Shown: positions 47,914 to 55,341 of the stretch, in pieces | How the letters are laid out: each line of letters opens with the position of its first letter | Position numbering within the stretch: position 1 is the first letter of the stretch | Assembly (NCBI GenBank): GCA_000720375.1 | Contig: JOAA01000025.1 | Span: 62,001-126,000 of the forward strand | Length of the DNA stretch: 64,000 nt | Direction: 5' to 3' | From: Rhodococcus rhodnii | GTDB taxonomy: Bacteria; Actinomycetota; Actinomycetes; Mycobacteriales; Pseudonocardiaceae | Made by a program: the position numbers and the translations under genes | Notes under the pieces: generated by a model | Told to the model about the DNA's origin: nothing | The model's database searches: none | Seen by the model: only the letters and a program-made list of their open reading frames with translations

Positions 47914-48687
47914 TCACATCCGTTCAGGGGCCGAGACACCGAGCGTCTCAAGGCCGTTCGCCAAGACTTGCCGCACCGCGCACGACAGCCGCAGCCGCGC
48001 GAGGTGCACAGCGGCGACTTCTTCGTCGCCCTTCGGCAGGATCCTGCACTCCGGGGTGTCGTACCACCTGTGCAGCGCGTCTGCCAGCCGTTCCAGGTAC
48101 CGCGCGACCCGGTCGGCCGCTACCTCGTCGAACTCGCCGAGAACCCGGATCACGGTGTCCTCGCGCTCGTGCGTCATCAACCCTAGATCGGCGCCGGCCG
48201 GATCCATGCCGAATTTCACCGAGTTCTCCACCACTCGGCAGATCCGCGCGTGCGCGTACTGCACGGTGAAGACCGGATTGTCCCAGATCCGGCGCTTTCG
48301 CAGGTCAGCGTCGACTTCTTGCCACGCCCCGGGGACGTGCGGCCGGGCCGCGTAGTCCCGGCCGGCCGCCTCGATGTCGGCGACGACGCCGGCGAGCGCC
48401 GATGCCGTCAGGTGCAAGTTGACGAAACCCGCTCCGGCTGCCTCGGCGGAGTCGATTTCGTCACCTTCGGCCAGGTGCGTGGCCAGCCATCGGGCAAGAT
48501 CCTGTGGCGGGATCCCGATCCGGGCGCCGACCTGCAGCGGGAGCGTGGTCGCGAAGTCACCGTGCGCCGGGTTGGCCGGCCGCCGCAAATCGACCGTTTC
48601 GGGCAGCACGGTACTGTCGAGACCTCGGTCAGCAAGGACCTCGACGGCAGCGGCCCGTACCTTCTCGGCCAGCGCGGCGGGGTTCAC
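47914..48687 (-). CDS. nrtL: ArgS-related anticodon-binding protein without catalytic core
   Basis: The 257-residue protein keeps the arginyl-tRNA synthetase N-terminal domain (PANPAHGDFATTLPLQVGARIG and AGAGFVNLHLTASALAGVV) and then jumps straight to the C-terminal DALR anticodon-binding domain (VQYAHARICRVVENS to VRQVLANGLETLGVSAPERM). The HIGH and KMSKS catalytic region is absent. This is the actinobacterial NrtL family, not a broken argS. It likely binds tRNA; its job is unknown. The leaderless GTG at 48687 is supported by TAGACT-N7. Confidence 0.9.
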   Translation of the reverse strand: MNPAALAEKVRAAAVEVLADRGLDSTVLPETVDLRRPANPAHGDFATTLPLQVGARIGIPPQDLARWLATHLAEGDEIDSAEAAGAGFVNLHLTASALAGVVADIEAAGRDYAARPHVPGAWQEVDADLRKRRIWDNPVFTVQYAHARICRVVENSVKFGMDPAGADLGLMTHEREDTVIRVLGEFDEVAADRVARYLERLADALHRWYDTPECRILPKGDEEVAAVHLARLRLSCAVRQVLANGLETLGVSAPERM

Positions 48688-48700
48688 TCCGCGAAGTCTA
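48688..48700 (-). promoter_or_regulatory. Probable leaderless promoter -10 for the nrtL-lysA-hom-thrC-thrB operon
   Basis: On the minus strand TAGACT (48700-48695) is followed by 7 nt (TCGCGGA) and the GTG of nrtL. This gives a TANNNT-N7-start layout and suggests a leaderless mRNA for the whole amino-acid operon. Confidence 0.55.
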
Positions 48701-48766
48701 GGTAGAGCGCCCCGACCTGGACGAACCGGCTCTTTGAACACCACTGGACGAAAGGCGTCGCTACCC

Positions 48767-49414
48767 GTGCGTATCCGCCCCATCCTCGCCGCCGGACTCG
48801 TCGTCGTGGCCACCGCGTGCTCCAGCGGCACCGATCCGGCAGCGCCGCCGCAGAGCACCCCGTCTCAGAGCACCGCGGCGCAGCCGGAGGACGTATCGCT
48901 GAAGATCCCGGGCGTCGAGGTCAAGAAGTACCGCGATTCCGGGCACGTGGAGATGCCCACCCGGGTGGCCTACGACCAGAGCCCGCCCTTCGGCGGGTAT
49001 CACGACGCCAGCTGGGCAGCGTGTAATGGCGTGGTCTACACCAAAGCTGTCCGCAACGAGAACCTGGTGCACTCGCTCGAACACGGCGCGGTCTGGATCG
49101 CCTACAACCCAGAGACGCTGCCGGCGGCGGGCGTCGAGGCACTGGCGAAGAAGGTCACAGGTGTGCCGTACATGGTGATGTCGCCGTACCCCGGCCTGGA
49201 CAAGCCGGTGTCGCTGCAGTCGTGGGAGCACCGGCTGAAGCTGGACGATCCGGCCGATCCGCGGATCGACGCGTTCGTCACCGCGCTCAAGCAGAACGAG
49301 TACACCCATCCGGAACCGGGCGCGACCTGCGACAATCCCGAGTTCGACCAGGACAACCCGCCGCCGTTCGACCCGAGCCCGGCGCCGGCGGGGTCCGTGC
49401 CGGTCGGCAGTTGA
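48767..49414 (+). CDS. DUF3105 lipoprotein
   Basis: The 215-residue protein has a lipoprotein signal (LAAGLVVVATAC, lipobox VATAC) and a DUF3105 domain recognised by AYDQSPPFGGYHDASWAACNGVVY and SLEHGAVWIAYNPE. The conserved His/Cys residues suggest metal or disulphide binding, unproven. A second DUF3105 gene follows 73 bp later. GTG at 48767 has AAAGG 11 nt upstream; longer ORF starts overlap nrtL and are rejected. Confidence 0.85.
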   Translation: MRIRPILAAGLVVVATACSSGTDPAAPPQSTPSQSTAAQPEDVSLKIPGVEVKKYRDSGHVEMPTRVAYDQSPPFGGYHDASWAACNGVVYTKAVRNENLVHSLEHGAVWIAYNPETLPAAGVEALAKKVTGVPYMVMSPYPGLDKPVSLQSWEHRLKLDDPADPRIDAFVTALKQNEYTHPEPGATCDNPEFDQDNPPPFDPSPAPAGSVPVGS

Positions 49415-49487
49415 CACCCAGCAGACACCCTGTCCCTAAACTGTCCCACGGTGGTCGGTAAGTAACGAAACGAGGTCCGAGATCGGC

Positions 49488-50342
49488 ATGGCCAGCGGCA
49501 CGAAGAACAGAGGTGGCGGCTCCAAGTCGGCGAAGGGCGCCAAGAGCGCCAAGGCCCTGAGGTCGGCCGCGGCGGTCAAGAAGCCCAAGCCGTGGGGCAC
49601 CGTGGCGATCGTTTTCGGCCTCGTCATCCTCGCGGTCGTGGTGATCGGGTACTCGGTCATGCGCGTGAACGAGGCAACCGCGTGGCGGCCCTCGGACAGC
49701 AACCAGGACCCGTCCGAGGACATCGCGGGCATCGTGAAGGTCAAGTACGAGGCCGGCCAGCACGTGCAGCCCAACCAGCGGGTGGCCTACGACCACTCGC
49801 CGCCGTTCGGCGGGCCGCACGACGGGATCTGGGCCGACTGCAACGGCATGGTCTACGCGACGCCGGTGCGCAGCGAGAACATGGTCCACATGCTCGAGCA
49901 CGGCGCGGTCTGGATCGCCTACAACCCGGACCTGGTCAAGGGCGCCGACCTGGACGTGCTGAAGGGCAAGGTCTCCGGCCAGGACTTCATCGCCATGTCG
50001 CCGTACCCCGGGCTGGACAAGCCGTTCTCGCTGCAGTCGTGGGGACACCAGCTGAAGCTGGACAACGTCAACGACGAGCGGGTCGACCAGTTCATCCAGG
50101 CGCTCAAGCGCAACAACTGGCAGTTCCCCGAGCCGGGCGCGCGCTGTGACACCCAGGCGGGCTTCGACCCGAGCAACCCGCCGCCGCTCGACACCAGCCC
50201 GCTGCCCGCGGACGCGGTGAAGATGGACGGCACCGGTTCGTCGCAGGCCCCGATGAGCAACGGCCAGGAGCAGCCGCCTGCCTCGGGCTCGACGGCTCCG
50301 TCGGCCCCGGCCTCCGGCTCGCAGCCGCCGCCAAGCCAGTGA
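49488..50342 (+). CDS. DUF3105 membrane-anchored protein
   Basis: The 284-residue paralogue of the preceding protein has a Lys/Ala-rich cytosolic start, one transmembrane helix (AIVFGLVILAVVVIGYSVM) and an external DUF3105 domain with AYDHSPPFGGPHDGIWADCNG and MLEHGAVWIAYNPD. The tail is Pro/Ser-rich. Its TGA overlaps the GTG of the DUF305 gene, so the two products are probably made together. Confidence 0.88.
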   Translation: MASGTKNRGGGSKSAKGAKSAKALRSAAAVKKPKPWGTVAIVFGLVILAVVVIGYSVMRVNEATAWRPSDSNQDPSEDIAGIVKVKYEAGQHVQPNQRVAYDHSPPFGGPHDGIWADCNGMVYATPVRSENMVHMLEHGAVWIAYNPDLVKGADLDVLKGKVSGQDFIAMSPYPGLDKPFSLQSWGHQLKLDNVNDERVDQFIQALKRNNWQFPEPGARCDTQAGFDPSNPPPLDTSPLPADAVKMDGTGSSQAPMSNGQEQPPASGSTAPSAPASGSQPPPSQ

Positions 50343-51076
50343 CCGTCGACGATCGCGTGGACGACGAAGTCGTCGCCGACGAGGATGAGGGTCCCCGCTC
50401 CAACGGGCAGCGGATCCTCATCTTCTCGGCCGCGGCCGTGGCCCTGCTGCTCGTCGGCGCCGCGATCGGCATGCTGATCACGCTGGCCAGCACCGATCAG
50501 ACTGCGCTCAACCCGGGTCCCGACTCGGTGGACGTCGGGTTCGCGCAGGACATGACCACGCACCACCTGCAGGCCGTGTCCATGGCCAGCTGGACGCGTG
50601 ACCACACCACCGACCCGACGATCAAGACGCTCGCGTTCGACATCGAGGGCACCCAGAAGGCCCAGGTCGGCATGATGGCCGGGTACCTGGACATCTGGGG
50701 GCAGCCGGAGTCGCGGCCGCCGGGCCGTCAGGCGATGAGCTGGATGGCCAGGGACGCCTCCGGGGCGCACCAGCACGGCTCGATGCCCGATCACCCCGGG
50801 ATGCAGCCAGGGCAGCTGATGCCGGGCATGGCCAGCCAGGAAGAGCTGGCGGCGCTGCGCAAGAAGACCGGCAAGGACCTGGACGTCTACTTCCTGCAGC
50901 TGATGATCCGGCACCACGAGGGCGGTCTGTCGATGGCGCAGTACGGCCAGGACCACGTGGCGCTGCCGCCGTTGCGCAACCTGGCGCGCACGATCGTGGT
51001 CTCGCAGTCGGGTGAGACGCAGTACATGAAGAGCCTGCTCGCTGAGCGCGGAGCCCAGCCATTGCCCGGCACCTAA
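50339..51076 (+). CDS. DUF305 membrane-anchored protein, possible metal binder
   Basis: The 245-residue protein has one N-terminal membrane helix (ILIFSAAAVALLLVGAAIGM) and an external DUF305 four-helix domain with FAQDMTTHHLQAVSMA and LQLMIRHHEGGLSMAQ. A His/Met-rich stretch between (HQHGSMPDHPGMQPGQLMPGM) resembles copper-binding loops. The DUF3105-DUF305 coupling recurs in actinobacteria; role unknown. Confidence 0.9.
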   Translation: MTVDDRVDDEVVADEDEGPRSNGQRILIFSAAAVALLLVGAAIGMLITLASTDQTALNPGPDSVDVGFAQDMTTHHLQAVSMASWTRDHTTDPTIKTLAFDIEGTQKAQVGMMAGYLDIWGQPESRPPGRQAMSWMARDASGAHQHGSMPDHPGMQPGQLMPGMASQEELAALRKKTGKDLDVYFLQLMIRHHEGGLSMAQYGQDHVALPPLRNLARTIVVSQSGETQYMKSLLAERGAQPLPGT

Positions 51077-52257
51077 GAGGTTTTGAGCTCGAGCGCGCGA
51101 TCGAACACGACCTCGCGCGCTGAGCCAAGGCCCATCGCGATCGCGCCGGAGAGCACGGCGGTCTCCCCCAGCTCGCCGGTCACGATCCTCGGCCGCAACG
51201 GCGTCGTGCTCCGCAGAGCCTGTTCGAGGGGTTCGGCGAGCAGATCGGTGTTCGAGCCGATTCCTCCGCCGAGTACAACGATTTCCGGGTCGATCACGGC
51301 CGCGACGGCACCGACGACGAACGCGAGTTGCTTGGCTTCCTCGGTGACCGCTTTGATGGCCACCTGGTCGCCCTTGCGGGCCAGTTCGAAGACTTCCTTG
51401 GCGCTCTTGGCATCGACGAGACCGTGCTGATGTGCCTTGCGTACCACCGAATCGCCTGACACCTCGGTCTCCAGCATTCCGCGTTCCGGTGGCGTACTGC
51501 GCGCGGTGCCGTATGGCAGGTAGCCGATCTCGCCCGCGGCCCCGTGCGCGCCGCGGAACAGCTGTCCGTTGACGACAATGCCCATCCCGATGCCCGTGCC
51601 GACAGTGATGCACACGAACGTGTCGACACCGCGGGCCGCACCGGTGGTCAATTCCCCCACAGCGGCAAGGTTTGCGTCGTTCTCCACGACAACGCTATGG
51701 CCCAGCGCGGATGTCAGGTCCTCGAGCAAACCCTTGCGGCCCCAGCCGGGAAGGTTTTGCGCGTGCTGCAACGCACCCGTCTCAGGATCCGGAACACCAG
51801 GGCTGCCAACGACTGTGGAGACCACATCGGCATGGCTGATGCTCGCGGCCGCAACGGTGTGGTCGGCAAGGTCCTTGAGCATCTGGACAAGGCTGCGCGC
51901 GCTGCGGCAGCGATTGCGCTCGTCCACTCTGGACACAATGGCACCCGACAGGTCGGCGACAGCAAGGCGCAGGCGTTCCTTGCCGATGTCGACGCCGAGA
52001 ACGAACCCGGCGGCGGGGTTTTCTTCGTAGACAACGGCGGAGCGGCCGGGGCCGGTGGACGTCCGGCCGATCTCGCGGACCAATTGGCGCCGCTCGAGAT
52101 CGAGGAGTGCTTGGCCGACGGTCGGCTTGGAAAGCCCGGTGTCCTTGGCAACCTGTGGGCGGGTGGCGGGGCCTGCTGAGCGCAACCGGGCCAACACGGC
52201 GCGTTGGTTGAGCTCACGCATTCCGGCCGGGGTGCCCACTTGCGGCGTTCTGCCCAC
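51073..52257 (-). CDS. ROK-family transcriptional repressor without the usual zinc cysteines
   Basis: The 394-residue protein has an N-terminal winged helix (LNQRAVLARLRSAGPATRPQ, SKPTVGQALLDLE) and a ROK sugar-kinase-like domain with VLGVDIGKERLRLAV, VGTGIGMGIVVNG and HGAAGEIGYLP. The ROK consensus CxCGxxGCxE is replaced by YGTARSTPPERGMLE, so the structural zinc site is missing. Likely regulates a sugar gene or itself: a palindromic operator lies 43-61 bp upstream. Confidence 0.9.
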   Translation of the reverse strand: MGRTPQVGTPAGMRELNQRAVLARLRSAGPATRPQVAKDTGLSKPTVGQALLDLERRQLVREIGRTSTGPGRSAVVYEENPAAGFVLGVDIGKERLRLAVADLSGAIVSRVDERNRCRSARSLVQMLKDLADHTVAAASISHADVVSTVVGSPGVPDPETGALQHAQNLPGWGRKGLLEDLTSALGHSVVVENDANLAAVGELTTGAARGVDTFVCITVGTGIGMGIVVNGQLFRGAHGAAGEIGYLPYGTARSTPPERGMLETEVSGDSVVRKAHQHGLVDAKSAKEVFELARKGDQVAIKAVTEEAKQLAFVVGAVAAVIDPEIVVLGGGIGSNTDLLAEPLEQALRSTTPLRPRIVTGELGETAVLSGAIAMGLGSAREVVFDRALELKTS

Positions 52258-52299
52258 GTATCACTCCTTTGACAGCCTCAGGCGAGTGTACGTGGTGTA

Positions 52300-52318
52300 G
52301 TTAGGAAATCTTCCTAAC
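52300..52318. promoter_or_regulatory. Likely ROK operator
   Basis: GTTAGGAA-atc-TTCCTAAC is a perfect 8-bp-arm palindrome 42 bp before the ROK start. Its last base is the first base of the neighbouring efflux-gene stop codon. The AGGAA/TTCCT pattern resembles operators reported for actinobacterial ROK repressors such as CsnR, so autoregulation is likely. Confidence 0.65.
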
Positions 52319-53235
52319 TACCAGCTGAGTTCCCGGCATTTGACGGAAGGCTGCTCGACCTGGAGCGTCGCGTGTTCGATGGCGTAATTGTCCGCGAGCA
52401 GGCCTTGGGCCGCAACAAGGATGTCGGCCTGGTCGGCTCCGTCCACCATGGTCAGATGAGCGGAGACGACCTCCATGCCGGACGTGAGAGTCCAGACATG
52501 CAGGTCATGAACCTCGCTGACACCCGGGAGACCGAGCAGGTCCGCGGTCATCTGCTTGACGTCAACGCCTTCGGGGGCATGCTGGAAGAGAATCCGCAAC
52601 GCACTGCGACCAAGGCGATACGCACGGGGAAGGACAAAGAGGCCGATCCCGATACCGATGATCGGGTCGGCGTACCGCCAGCCGAAGAGGATGGTGACCA
52701 GACCGGAGACGAGAACGCCGATGGAACCGATCATGTCGGCCATCACTTCGAGATAAGCGCCGCGAACATTAAGTGACTCCTCAGCCCCATCCTTGAGGAG
52801 AACGAAAGCGACGACGTTCATCACAAGGCCGACGGCAGCCACGATGGTGACCGGCCACCCCGGAACCTCCGGAGGCGCACTGAACCGCCCAACGGCCTCG
52901 TAGAGCACCCAACCCGCGACGGCGAAGAGCAGAACGGCGTTGGTGAGCGCGGCGAGCACCTCACTGCGATAGAGCCCGAACGTGCGGCCCTTCTTGCTGG
53001 AGGACCGCCTCGCCACAACGATGGCGACGGCGGCGAGAGTCACCCCGAAGACATCGGTGAAGACGTGCGCGGAGTCAGCAAGCAGTGCGAGGGAAGAAGT
53101 GGCAAGCCCCACACTGAGCTGAAGAACGAAGGTGACAAGCCCCAAGGCGACGGCGATCCACAACCGCCGCAAATGCCGCCCCCCAGCGGACATCGCCTGC
53201 TCAGGCGACACCCCATGCCCATGTCCGTGCCCCAT
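52318..53235 (-). CDS. Cation diffusion facilitator family efflux transporter
   Basis: The 305-residue protein has a His-rich N-terminus (GHGHGHG), six predicted transmembrane helices, the metal site HVFTD after LLADSA, the second site EVMAD before MIGSIGV, and a cytosolic C-terminal ferredoxin-like domain (GVSEVHDLHVWTLTSGM). It probably exports Zn2+ or another divalent metal. AGGAGG 4 nt upstream selects the ATG at 53235. Confidence 0.93.
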   Translation of the reverse strand: MGHGHGHGVSPEQAMSAGGRHLRRLWIAVALGLVTFVLQLSVGLATSSLALLADSAHVFTDVFGVTLAAVAIVVARRSSSKKGRTFGLYRSEVLAALTNAVLLFAVAGWVLYEAVGRFSAPPEVPGWPVTIVAAVGLVMNVVAFVLLKDGAEESLNVRGAYLEVMADMIGSIGVLVSGLVTILFGWRYADPIIGIGIGLFVLPRAYRLGRSALRILFQHAPEGVDVKQMTADLLGLPGVSEVHDLHVWTLTSGMEVVSAHLTMVDGADQADILVAAQGLLADNYAIEHATLQVEQPSVKCRELSW

Positions 53236-53352
53236 CAAGCCTCCTCACTCACAGGCAACATATAGCGACATGCGCATGAATGCAACCAGTGGTCGGACGC
53301 CCCACCGGATACCCGGATGACAGGTACGCTAAGCTTCTGTTCGCACGACAAA

Positions 53353-53427
53353 GCCCCCGTAGCTCAGGGGATAGAGCACCGCCCTCCGGAGGCGGGAGCG
53401 CAGGTTCGAATCCTGCCGGGGGCACCA
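53353..53427 (+). tRNA. tRNA-Arg, anticodon CCG
   Basis: A complete cloverleaf: acceptor GCCCCCG (53353-53359)/CGGGGGC (53417-53423), discriminator A, encoded CCA (53425-53427). D arm contains AGCTCAGGGGATAGAGC, anticodon stem CCGCC/GGCGG with loop CTCCGGA giving anticodon CCG (reads CGG), and T arm GCAGGTTCGAATCCTGC. It marks the left side of the mobile-looking region and is a typical integration target. Confidence 0.97.
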
Positions 53428-53537
53428 CCGCTGACCAGTACAAACCTTGTTGACCCCTCGCCAAGAGGCCGATGTGTCATGGATTGTGACATCAGAGTGA
53501 GTTGGAGCGAGCCTGCTATTCACTCCTTGATGGACTA

Positions 53538-54727
53538 GTGCCGCATCAGGCAACGTTGGGTAGGTAATCAGGTCTGCGGATCTTTGAGTTGGCCGCGAAG
53601 TGCCGTTTCGGGGTGGCGTGCTTGTTGGCCCAGCGGATGTAGCGGGCGATGGCCGCCTTTTGGGCGGTGTGGGAGGGATAGTCGCTGCCGTCCAGGGTGA
53701 AGTACCGCCGTGCGGTGAACTCGCACTCGATCCAGTTCAGCCACGAGGCGTTGGACGGCGTGAACACCAACTCGATGTCGTGCCCGGCGCACCATGCCGT
53801 GACCTCGGCTTTATGGTGTGAGCCGTAGTTGTCGCAGATCAGATACAGCCGCCCGGACGGCAACCGGCGACGGAGTTGCTTGCAGAACTCGAGGAACTCC
53901 TGCCACCGTTTACGGTCCCGCAACCGGTAGAACATTTGGCCGGTGGCCAGATCCAGGGCGGCGAACATCTGCCGGACTCCGGCGGTGCGGGTGTAGGTCG
54001 CCCGCTGGCGGGCGGGATGGCCGCGCGGGAACCAGCCACGGCCCGGCCGAGGCAGCAGATTCAACGGACCGAACTCATCCACACACACCACTCGCCCATC
54101 CGCGGGCGGATCGTCATACAGGGCCAGGATCCGGTCCATCTTGACGGCGAAATCGGGATCCTGGCTGGCTTTCCATGTCTTAGTGCGCTGCCAGGTGATC
54201 CCCGCCGCCCGCAAGATCTGGCGGATGGTCTCGGTGCTGACCGGTAACCAGTGATGCTCGGCCAGGTAGGCCACCAGCTTGGTCAGGCTCCACGTGGTGA
54301 ACGGCTGTCCCAGACCAGTGGGATCGGCTTGGGCGATGCGGCAGATCAGTTCACGGGCGGCCAGACCGAACTTACGCGGTCGGCCGCCGCTCCATTTTGG
54401 GTCCAGAGCCGCGAACCCCGACTCGTTGAACGCATGGATCACCTCCCGCACATAACTGTCGGTCGCGGCGAACATGACCGCGATATCGGCCGCGCCGCGG
54501 CCTTGCATCGAGGCCAGCACGATCCCGGCCCGCCGCAACCGGACACGATCCCGCGTGGACCGGGTCACCTTGACCAGACGCTGCGCCTCCTCGGGCTCCA
54601 ACGACCGCACGAACACCTCAGCTCGACGTCCCACTCGACCACCACCTCCAGCGACCAAGCCTGAACCATCAACCAACCACACGTCCACGCGACACGATTA
54701 CAACGCCAACGTTCCTTGATACGGCAC
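53538..54727. mobile_element. IS630-family insertion sequence
   Basis: An intact 1190-bp element flanked by TA dinucleotides (53536-53537 and 54728-54729), the target duplication of IS630/Tc1-type elements. The terminal inverted repeats are 22 bp with 3 mismatches: 53538-53559 (GTGCCGCATCAGGC...) and the complement of 54706-54727 (GTGCCGTATCAAGG...). It encodes one transposase. Confidence 0.93.
53546..54688 (-). CDS. IS630-family transposase
   Basis: The product, up to 380 residues, has an N-terminal HTH (GRGAADIAVMFAATDSYVREVI), a second HTH-like segment (TWSLTKLVAYLAEHHWLPVS) and the DDE catalytic triad: VCVDEFGPL, LICDNYGSHHK and SNASWLNWIECEF. No frameshift is present. The true start may be a downstream GTG (VGRRAEVF or VFVRSLEPEEA). 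Confidence 0.95.
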   Translation of the reverse strand: MDVWLVDGSGLVAGGGGRVGRRAEVFVRSLEPEEAQRLVKVTRSTRDRVRLRRAGIVLASMQGRGAADIAVMFAATDSYVREVIHAFNESGFAALDPKWSGGRPRKFGLAARELICRIAQADPTGLGQPFTTWSLTKLVAYLAEHHWLPVSTETIRQILRAAGITWQRTKTWKASQDPDFAVKMDRILALYDDPPADGRVVCVDEFGPLNLLPRPGRGWFPRGHPARQRATYTRTAGVRQMFAALDLATGQMFYRLRDRKRWQEFLEFCKQLRRRLPSGRLYLICDNYGSHHKAEVTAWCAGHDIELVFTPSNASWLNWIECEFTARRYFTLDGSDYPSHTAQKAAIARYIRWANKHATPKRHFAANSKIRRPDYLPNVA

Positions 54728-54921
54728 TAGCAGTTCAAGTCCATACTCTATTGACCGTTCGGCTCTGCCCAGTGTTAGTAGCTGATCAAGCGTCCGGGCG
54801 AGATGCGGCGAGCTGAGATGAAGGCGTCGCTTGACATTCACCGGAATGCGGGTGTGGATACAAGTATCCCGATTCACAGCTGCGCCATTCTGGCAAGCGT
54901 TCTTCGACGAAGGCGTACCGA

Positions 54922-55107
54922 TCATGTTGCGACCAGGACTGAGAGGGACGAGTCCGTCGGCAATGAAGAAGACGGCGGGGTATACGGCGTCGGCGGCATT
55001 GCCATCTGCGCCCCAGGCCACCATCGAGCAACCGCAACGTGCGTATCCAAGTTGCAGTAGTAGGACCTGGCCCCGTCCACACCGCAGACGGGGCAAGATC
55101 TGTCCAT
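54922..55107 (-). CDS. Possible small zinc-ribbon protein
   Basis: A 61-codon frame starting MDRSCPVCGVDGARSYYCNLD carries a Cys-x2-Cys knuckle and one more Cys. It begins 7 bp after the small membrane-peptide stop but has no clear ribosome-binding site, and the second half is low-complexity. It may be chance. Confidence 0.25.
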   Translation of the reverse strand: MDRSCPVCGVDGARSYYCNLDTHVAVARWWPGAQMAMPPTPYTPPSSSLPTDSSLSVLVAT

Positions 55108-55114
55108 ATAGGAC

Positions 55115-55225
55115 CTATCGCCGTCCCCGCCAACGCCGGACCGCGATCAGCAGGCACACCGCGGCGGTCAGGAATCGGACAACGGTGGTCGCCTCGGGCA
55201 ACACCGAGATGATGGTTGGCCACAT
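55115..55225 (-). CDS. Possible small single-pass membrane peptide
   Basis: The 36-codon frame begins MWPTIISVLPEATTVVRFLT, has a hydrophobic stretch ending AAVCLLIAV and a basic tail RRWRGRR. GAGGAG lies at good spacing before the ATG. It is divergent from the large HSP90-like gene, 116 bp apart. Short length keeps confidence low. Confidence 0.4.
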   Translation of the reverse strand: MWPTIISVLPEATTVVRFLTAAVCLLIAVRRWRGRR

Positions 55226-55341
55226 GATCTTCGCTCCTCGGTCGATCGGCTGACACCACGGTCGCGCTTGGGGCGTCCAGCCACGTCCAGCGCGGAATGT
55301 CTGGAAGACTGGACGGCCAACCGCACGCATCGGAGAGCTCG

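Larger units (their letters stand above)
54730..55341. other. Region between the IS and the large HSP90-like gene
   Basis: 612 bp with low or mixed coding signal. Two small minus-strand frames (listed separately) are the only candidates with any start evidence. A third overlapping frame (54698-55096, minus) runs through the IS end and is ambiguous. Confidence 0.5.

Noticed and set aside
47914-48687. Truncated or decayed argS
   Set aside because: The deletion is clean, the frame intact and the layout matches a known catalytic-core-free family; not a pseudogene.
53329-53553. Minus-strand frame ending across the tRNA
   Set aside because: It contains the PRQDSNLR pattern that arises from translating a tRNA backwards, a known artefact.
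54698-55096. 132-codon minus-strand frame interrupted by the IS
   Set aside because: It ends inside the IS end and its upstream part overlaps two other frames; continuing through the empty site runs into tRNA antisense, so no interrupted gene can be shown.
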